Source: Bordetella genomosp. 1 (GTDB taxonomy: Bacteria > Pseudomonadota > Gammaproteobacteria > Burkholderiales > Burkholderiaceae_B). Taken from it: 64,000 nt of DNA. The first letter of the stretch is position 1. The number at the start of each line of letters is the position of its first letter. Positions 60,783 through 64,000 of this stretch are shown here, one piece after another. The notes under the pieces were generated by a model, which ran no database searches, was not told the DNA's origin, and saw only the letters and a list, made by a program, of their open reading frames with translations. The stretch lies in contig NZ_NEVL01000004.1 of the NCBI RefSeq assembly GCF_002261335.1, forward strand, positions 558,001-622,000. Reading direction: 5' to 3'. The position numbers and the translations under genes are program-made.

Positions 60783-62153
60783 ATGACCATGAGCGAAGCG
60801 CTGGAACTGCGAGTGTTGTCGGGCCTGCATCGCGACGCGCGCTGCGACGTCAACGACGGCGCGCTGCTGGGCGCCGATCCGGCCTGCGACATCGTGCTGG
60901 CCGACGCGGGCATCGCGCCCCGCGCGGCGCGCGTGCGCATCGGCGCGCGCGGCTGGACGGTCGAGGCGCAGGACGCCCCGGCCGGCGAGGAGCCCGCCAC
61001 GCCGTTCAACCAGCCCCTGCCGCTGGGGCCTCTGTGGATCACCGTGGCGCGGCCGGCCGACGCCTGGGCGACGCTGCCGGATGCCGCCAACGACGCGCAG
61101 GCCGGCGCCGAGCCCGCGGCGCTGGCGGTTGCGGCCGCAACCGCCGCGGCCGAGAGCCACGCCGATACCCCCGCCGCGCCGGCTGCGGCACCTTCCGAGG
61201 CGGCCGGCGCCGGCACGGCGCCCGCCCGCCCCGCCCTGCCCGCCCGGGCCGCGCGCGGCAATCGCGACGCCTGGCCTATGTTCGTCGGCCTGGCCGCGGT
61301 CGTGCTGACCATCCTGCTGGCCATCGGCATGGCCTGGTGGCTGCCGAGCGAACCCAAGGCGCCGCCGCGGCCCGACCCGCGGCTGGCGGCCGAGCAATCC
61401 ATGAGCCAGATCTCGGCGGCGCTCGAGCGGCTGGGCCTGGCCTCGCGGCTGCACGTGGCCATGTCGCGCGATGGCAGCGTGCGGGTCACGGGCTGGGTGC
61501 GCAACCGCGCGGAACAGGAGCGCGTCGCCAGCGCGATGACGCAGATCTGGCCGATGCCGGCGCTGCAGGTCAGCGCCGAAGACGAGGCGCTACAGACCGC
61601 CGCCGCCGCGCTCAAGGGCTTCGGCGTGCGCTACCAGCCGCGTTACGACGGCGACGGCCGCATGACGATCACGGGCATCGCCGGCAGCGCGCGCGAACGC
61701 GCCAGCGCGCTCGATGCGGTGCGCGCGCAACTGCCGGGCATGACGGTGCTGGGCAACGACATCCAGCTCGCGCCCGACGTGGCGCAGGCGTTTTCGCAGG
61801 CCCTGGTCGACGCCGGCCTGTCGGGCATCGGGCTGGCCTGGCAGGGCGACCGCCTGGAAGCCGCCGCGGCCGGCCTGGATGACGACCAGATGGCGCTGCT
61901 GCAGACCGTGATGGCGCAGTTCAATACCCGCCATCTGGGCGTGGTGGCGCTGGCGGGCCCGGGCGAGCGGCAGTTCGCCGACTCGGTGCCGTTCGACATC
62001 CGCAGCGTGGTCGGCGGCCCCCAGCCCTTCATCGTGCTCGGCGACGGCAACAAGCTGCTGGTGGGTGGCACCTACCAGCGCTACCGCCTCGTCGCGATCG
62101 AACCCAAACGCCTCATTTTCGAAGGGCCGCGGCCCGCCATCGTAGTACGCTAG
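60783..62153 (+). CDS. bscD: T3SS inner membrane ring protein BscD (SctD)
   Basis: 456 aa. An N-terminal FHA-like domain (LRVLSGLHRDARCDVNDGAL, about 10-85) precedes an Ala/Pro linker, one membrane helix (about 165-190) and periplasmic BON-like ring domains (SQISAALERLGLASRLHVAM, GWVRNRAEQ, YQPRYDGDGRMTITGIAG). The C-terminus has GGPQPFIVLGDGNKLLVGGT. It surrounds BscJ. ATG 60783 or 60789. Confidence 0.88.
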   Translation: MTMSEALELRVLSGLHRDARCDVNDGALLGADPACDIVLADAGIAPRAARVRIGARGWTVEAQDAPAGEEPATPFNQPLPLGPLWITVARPADAWATLPDAANDAQAGAEPAALAVAAATAAAESHADTPAAPAAAPSEAAGAGTAPARPALPARAARGNRDAWPMFVGLAAVVLTILLAIGMAWWLPSEPKAPPRPDPRLAAEQSMSQISAALERLGLASRLHVAMSRDGSVRVTGWVRNRAEQERVASAMTQIWPMPALQVSAEDEALQTAAAALKGFGVRYQPRYDGDGRMTITGIAGSARERASALDAVRAQLPGMTVLGNDIQLAPDVAQAFSQALVDAGLSGIGLAWQGDRLEAAAAGLDDDQMALLQTVMAQFNTRHLGVVALAGPGERQFADSVPFDIRSVVGGPQPFIVLGDGNKLLVGGTYQRYRLVAIEPKRLIFEGPRPAIVVR

Positions 62154-62185
62154 CGTACCGACGCCCTACGCCGGAGATCCTCAGC

Positions 62186-62467
62186 ATGAGCTCGCAACCC
62201 GCCCTCACCGACCTCGAAGACCGTCTCGCCGCGCCCGGCGGCGCCGAGCTGCGCGCAGGCCTCGCCGCGCGCGTGCAGACCATCGGCCGGCGCGTGCGCA
62301 CCGAGCTCGACGCGGGCCTGCCGCGCGCCGACTTCGCCGCCTACAGCGCGGTGGCCGCCGCCGCCGACGCGGCCGCCGCCGTGCTGGCCGCCTATCCCTT
62401 GGCGCAGGAGCCCGGCCCGGCGGCCGGCGCGCCTGCCCAGACCCTACCCTCGTTTACGCCTCGCTAA
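62186..62467 (+). CDS. bscE: T3SS protein BscE (YscE-like position)
   Basis: 93 aa, Ala-rich helical protein (LEDRLAAPGGAELRAGLAAR; FAAYSAVAAAADAAAAVLAA). Size and place between bscD and the needle gene fit the small YscE-type co-chaperone that holds the needle subunit. Sequence alone would not prove it. 10 bp before bscF. Confidence 0.65.
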   Translation: MSSQPALTDLEDRLAAPGGAELRAGLAARVQTIGRRVRTELDAGLPRADFAAYSAVAAAADAAAAVLAAYPLAQEPGPAAGAPAQTLPSFTPR

Positions 62468-62477
62468 GGAGCGCCTC

Positions 62478-62744
62478 ATGGCAATCAGCGGTCTGTCCGG
62501 CTCGTCCGGCATCAACTTCAACACCATCAACAACACGCTCTACCAGGGCGTGCGCGCCCAGGAGACGCAGCTGCGCTCGACCCTGTCGAACATCGGCACC
62601 AACGCGGACGGCACGGTCAACCAGGCCGACCTGCTCGCCATGCAGCAGCAGGTCCAGCAATGGACGATGATGATCGAGATCCAGAGCACGATCACCAAGC
62701 AGGTGGCCGACTCGCTCAAGGGTGTGATCCAGAAATCCAGTTGA
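62478..62744 (+). CDS. bscF: T3SS needle subunit BscF (SctF)
   Basis: 88 aa. The characteristic needle protein: short polar N-terminus, helix (NNTLYQGVRAQETQLRSTLS), NPxxP-like turn replaced by TNADGTVNQ, and second helix (LLAMQQQVQQWTMMIEIQST) ending KGVIQKSS. It polymerises to the needle. AAGGAG lies 8 nt upstream. Confidence 0.92.
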   Translation: MAISGLSGSSGINFNTINNTLYQGVRAQETQLRSTLSNIGTNADGTVNQADLLAMQQQVQQWTMMIEIQSTITKQVADSLKGVIQKSS

Positions 62745-62766
62745 AGCGGCGCGGCGACGCCGCGTC

Positions 62767-63204
62767 TCAGACCGACTGGAAGAACATCGGCGCCGGCATG
62801 CGCGGCGCCGGCACGGCTTCGCGTGCAACGCGCTCGTTCCAGCGGTCGGCCTGGTCGAGCAGGGCCTCGACCGACTGCAGCACCAGCGCGGGCGTGCACT
62901 CGATGTAGGGCAAGGCGAGCTGCGCGTGCGCGCGGCCATCGGGGCCGACGCTGAACACCACGCCACGGCCCGCCTGCATGAAGTTGGCCTTGGCCATCAA
63001 TTCCGCCTGCACCGTCTCGGCGCGCTCGCCCGCCAGCAGGCAGGAAAGCAGCAGCTGGCCCCGCGCGCCCATGCCGATCAGGCGCAGCACGTGGCGGCCG
63101 TCGAACACGAGCTGGCACACGCCTTCGGACGATGGTTGCAGACCATCCATGCCGAGGCTGGCGCCAAATTCGGAGACTATCCGCGCGAGGGTCGGATCGG
63201 GCAT
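62767..63204 (-). CDS. CesT/Tir-chaperone family protein
   Basis: 145 aa. Class I chaperone pattern: LDGLQPSSEGVCQLVFDGRH-type strands near 18-40, then LLLSCLLAGERAETVQAELM helix and a GPDGRAHAQLALPYI strand, C-terminal helix with LVLQSVEALLDQADRW. Convergent with bscF. It may serve an effector encoded elsewhere, since no effector gene is seen here. Confidence 0.65.
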   Translation of the reverse strand: MPDPTLARIVSEFGASLGMDGLQPSSEGVCQLVFDGRHVLRLIGMGARGQLLLSCLLAGERAETVQAELMAKANFMQAGRGVVFSVGPDGRAHAQLALPYIECTPALVLQSVEALLDQADRWNERVAREAVPAPRMPAPMFFQSV

Positions 63205-63514
63205 CGGGATACGTTCAGAAGGGCCCGCCACACGGGGTCGGGCGAACGATTGGGCAGGGAGCGATATTACCGCTTCTGCCCGCATGGGCCGCGCCGTCGG
63301 GTGCAACCGATACATATTTTTGATGAATCTTGCACGCCCTGCACCCCGATACAGCGCTGTCAGTTCCGCCCCACGAAACTGGCGCGGCATCCGTATCAGT
63401 GAAATCCCGTAGATGAAGCGCCGATGCGGCGCGCCCGGCCTCGGTAAGATCGTTGGCGGTGCATGCGCACCGCAACAACAATCGACAAGCCCATCCGGGC
63501 GGGAGCAGTGGAAG
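63205..63514. other. Intergenic region between the chaperone and the dehydrogenase gene
   Basis: 310 bp without a convincing gene. It should carry the promoters of both divergent genes. Around 63312-63330 it is A/T-rich (ACATATTTTTGATGAATC). No GGAACC-type motif was found. Confidence 0.4.
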
Positions 63515-64000
63515 ATGACGAAAGTCGGAATGGCAGGCATCGGCCTCATGGGCCACGGCATCGCCAGCAATATCGTCAAGCACGGTCATGCCTTGACGGT
63601 GCTCGAGCACGCGGGCAACCAGCCCCTCGATGACCTGAAGGCGGCCGGCGCCGCCACGGTGCGCGACGGCGCGGCGCTGGCCGCCAGCGCGGACGTGATC
63701 ATCCTGTGCGTGACCGGCAGCCCGCAGGTCGAGGCCGTGCTGATGGGCGCAGGCGGCGTGCTCGAAGGCCTGCGTCCCGGCACCGTCGTGATCGACTGCT
63801 CCACCGCGATTCCCTCCTCCACCCTGAAGGTGGCCGAGGCCGTGCAGGCGCGCGGCGGCCGCTTCCTCGACGCGCCCATGACGCGCACGCCCAAGGAAGC
63901 CGCCGAGGGCCGGCTCAACCTGCTGGTGGGTGGCGACGCCGCGGCGTTCGAGGAGATCCATCCGCTGCTCGCGGCCTTCGCGGAAAACATCACGCACGTG
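63515..64000 (+). CDS. 3-hydroxyisobutyrate dehydrogenase-family oxidoreductase, 5' part
   Basis: 162 codons to the window edge. The Rossmann start VGMAGIGLMGHGIASNIVKH (Gly-rich GxGxMGxxxA dinucleotide-binding motif) and the substrate motif FLDAPMTRTPKEAAEGRLNL, equivalent to the DAPVSGG-x-x-x-A-x-x-G-x-L region, define the beta-hydroxyacid dehydrogenase superfamily. The usual Gly-Gly after DAPVS is replaced (DAPMTRTPKEA). The catalytic Lys lies beyond the edge. Gene unrelated to the T3SS. Confidence 0.85.
   Translation, partial: MTKVGMAGIGLMGHGIASNIVKHGHALTVLEHAGNQPLDDLKAAGAATVRDGAALAASADVIILCVTGSPQVEAVLMGAGGVLEGLRPGTVVIDCSTAIPSSTLKVAEAVQARGGRFLDAPMTRTPKEAAEGRLNLLVGGDAAAFEEIHPLLAAFAENITHV

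Noticed and set aside
62745-62766. GC-rich inverted repeat between bscF and the convergent chaperone gene
   Set aside because: No T-run and high GC makes chance pairing likely.
1-64000. CRISPR arrays, insertion sequences, rRNA genes
   Set aside because: No regularly spaced repeats, transposase-like proteins or rRNA sequence were seen.

Overview
The window comes from a GC-rich betaproteobacterium, most likely Bordetella or a close Alcaligenaceae relative. The evidence is a complete Bordetella-type bsc/bop/bcr/btr type III secretion (T3SS) locus, with regulator and translocator genes recognisable from protein sequence. Species was not determined; no database was searched.

Layout. 1-6.5 kb: housekeeping genes on the minus strand (bamC 5' part, dapA, an M50 protease, a YciO-type protein), a YpfJ-type metallopeptidase, two overlapping genes of unknown role and a GNAT-like gene. 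6.8-9.4 kb: the metQ-metN-metI methionine importer, followed by a decayed gene remnant. 10-15 kb: an amidohydrolase with an MFS carrier, a glutamate racemase with a Cys-to-Ser change, and a TetR/MFS pair with a perfect 18-bp operator and an apparently leaderless transcript. 15-19 kb: a patchwork of small enzymes, lipoproteins and small unknown proteins, including two paralogous short genes. 19-23 kb: a classical autotransporter and a membrane protein. 23.0-25.6 kb: a visibly AT-richer three-gene block next to tRNA-His (membrane/coiled-coil protein, beta-family protein, and a convergent sce7726-like protein with a PD-(D/E)XK core), the best candidate here for an undescribed defence or mobile system. 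Then a cardiolipin synthase.

27.5-63.2 kb: T3SS. The left part holds the partner-switching regulators btrV, btrW and btrU, sigma factor btrS and its likely anti-sigma factor btrA/bspR. Interspersed are an alanine racemase, a sensor-MFS fusion, a periplasmic binding protein translationally coupled to btrU, and a GCS2-type ligase. A minus-strand operon of about 17 kb (three tandem Bsp22-like genes, an unknown gene, bcrH1, bopD, bopB, bcrH2, a TPR gene, bscI to bscU, bscW, bscC) and a divergent plus-strand operon (bopN, chaperone, yscX-like, yscY-like, bcrD, bscD, bscE, bscF) share one divergent promoter region. A motif GGAACCAAA-N11/12-GTTAC is found upstream of both operons and of btrA, which suggests the BtrS promoter.

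How it works together (family knowledge plus inference): BtrU dephosphorylates BtrV, BtrV competes for the BtrW kinase, and BtrA restrains BtrS; freed BtrS would drive the motif-bearing promoters. The structural genes encode basal body, export gate, ATPase complex, needle, Bsp22 filament tip and BopB/BopD pore. No effector gene was recognised. The window ends inside a 3-hydroxyisobutyrate dehydrogenase-family gene. No CRISPR array, insertion sequence or rRNA was seen.
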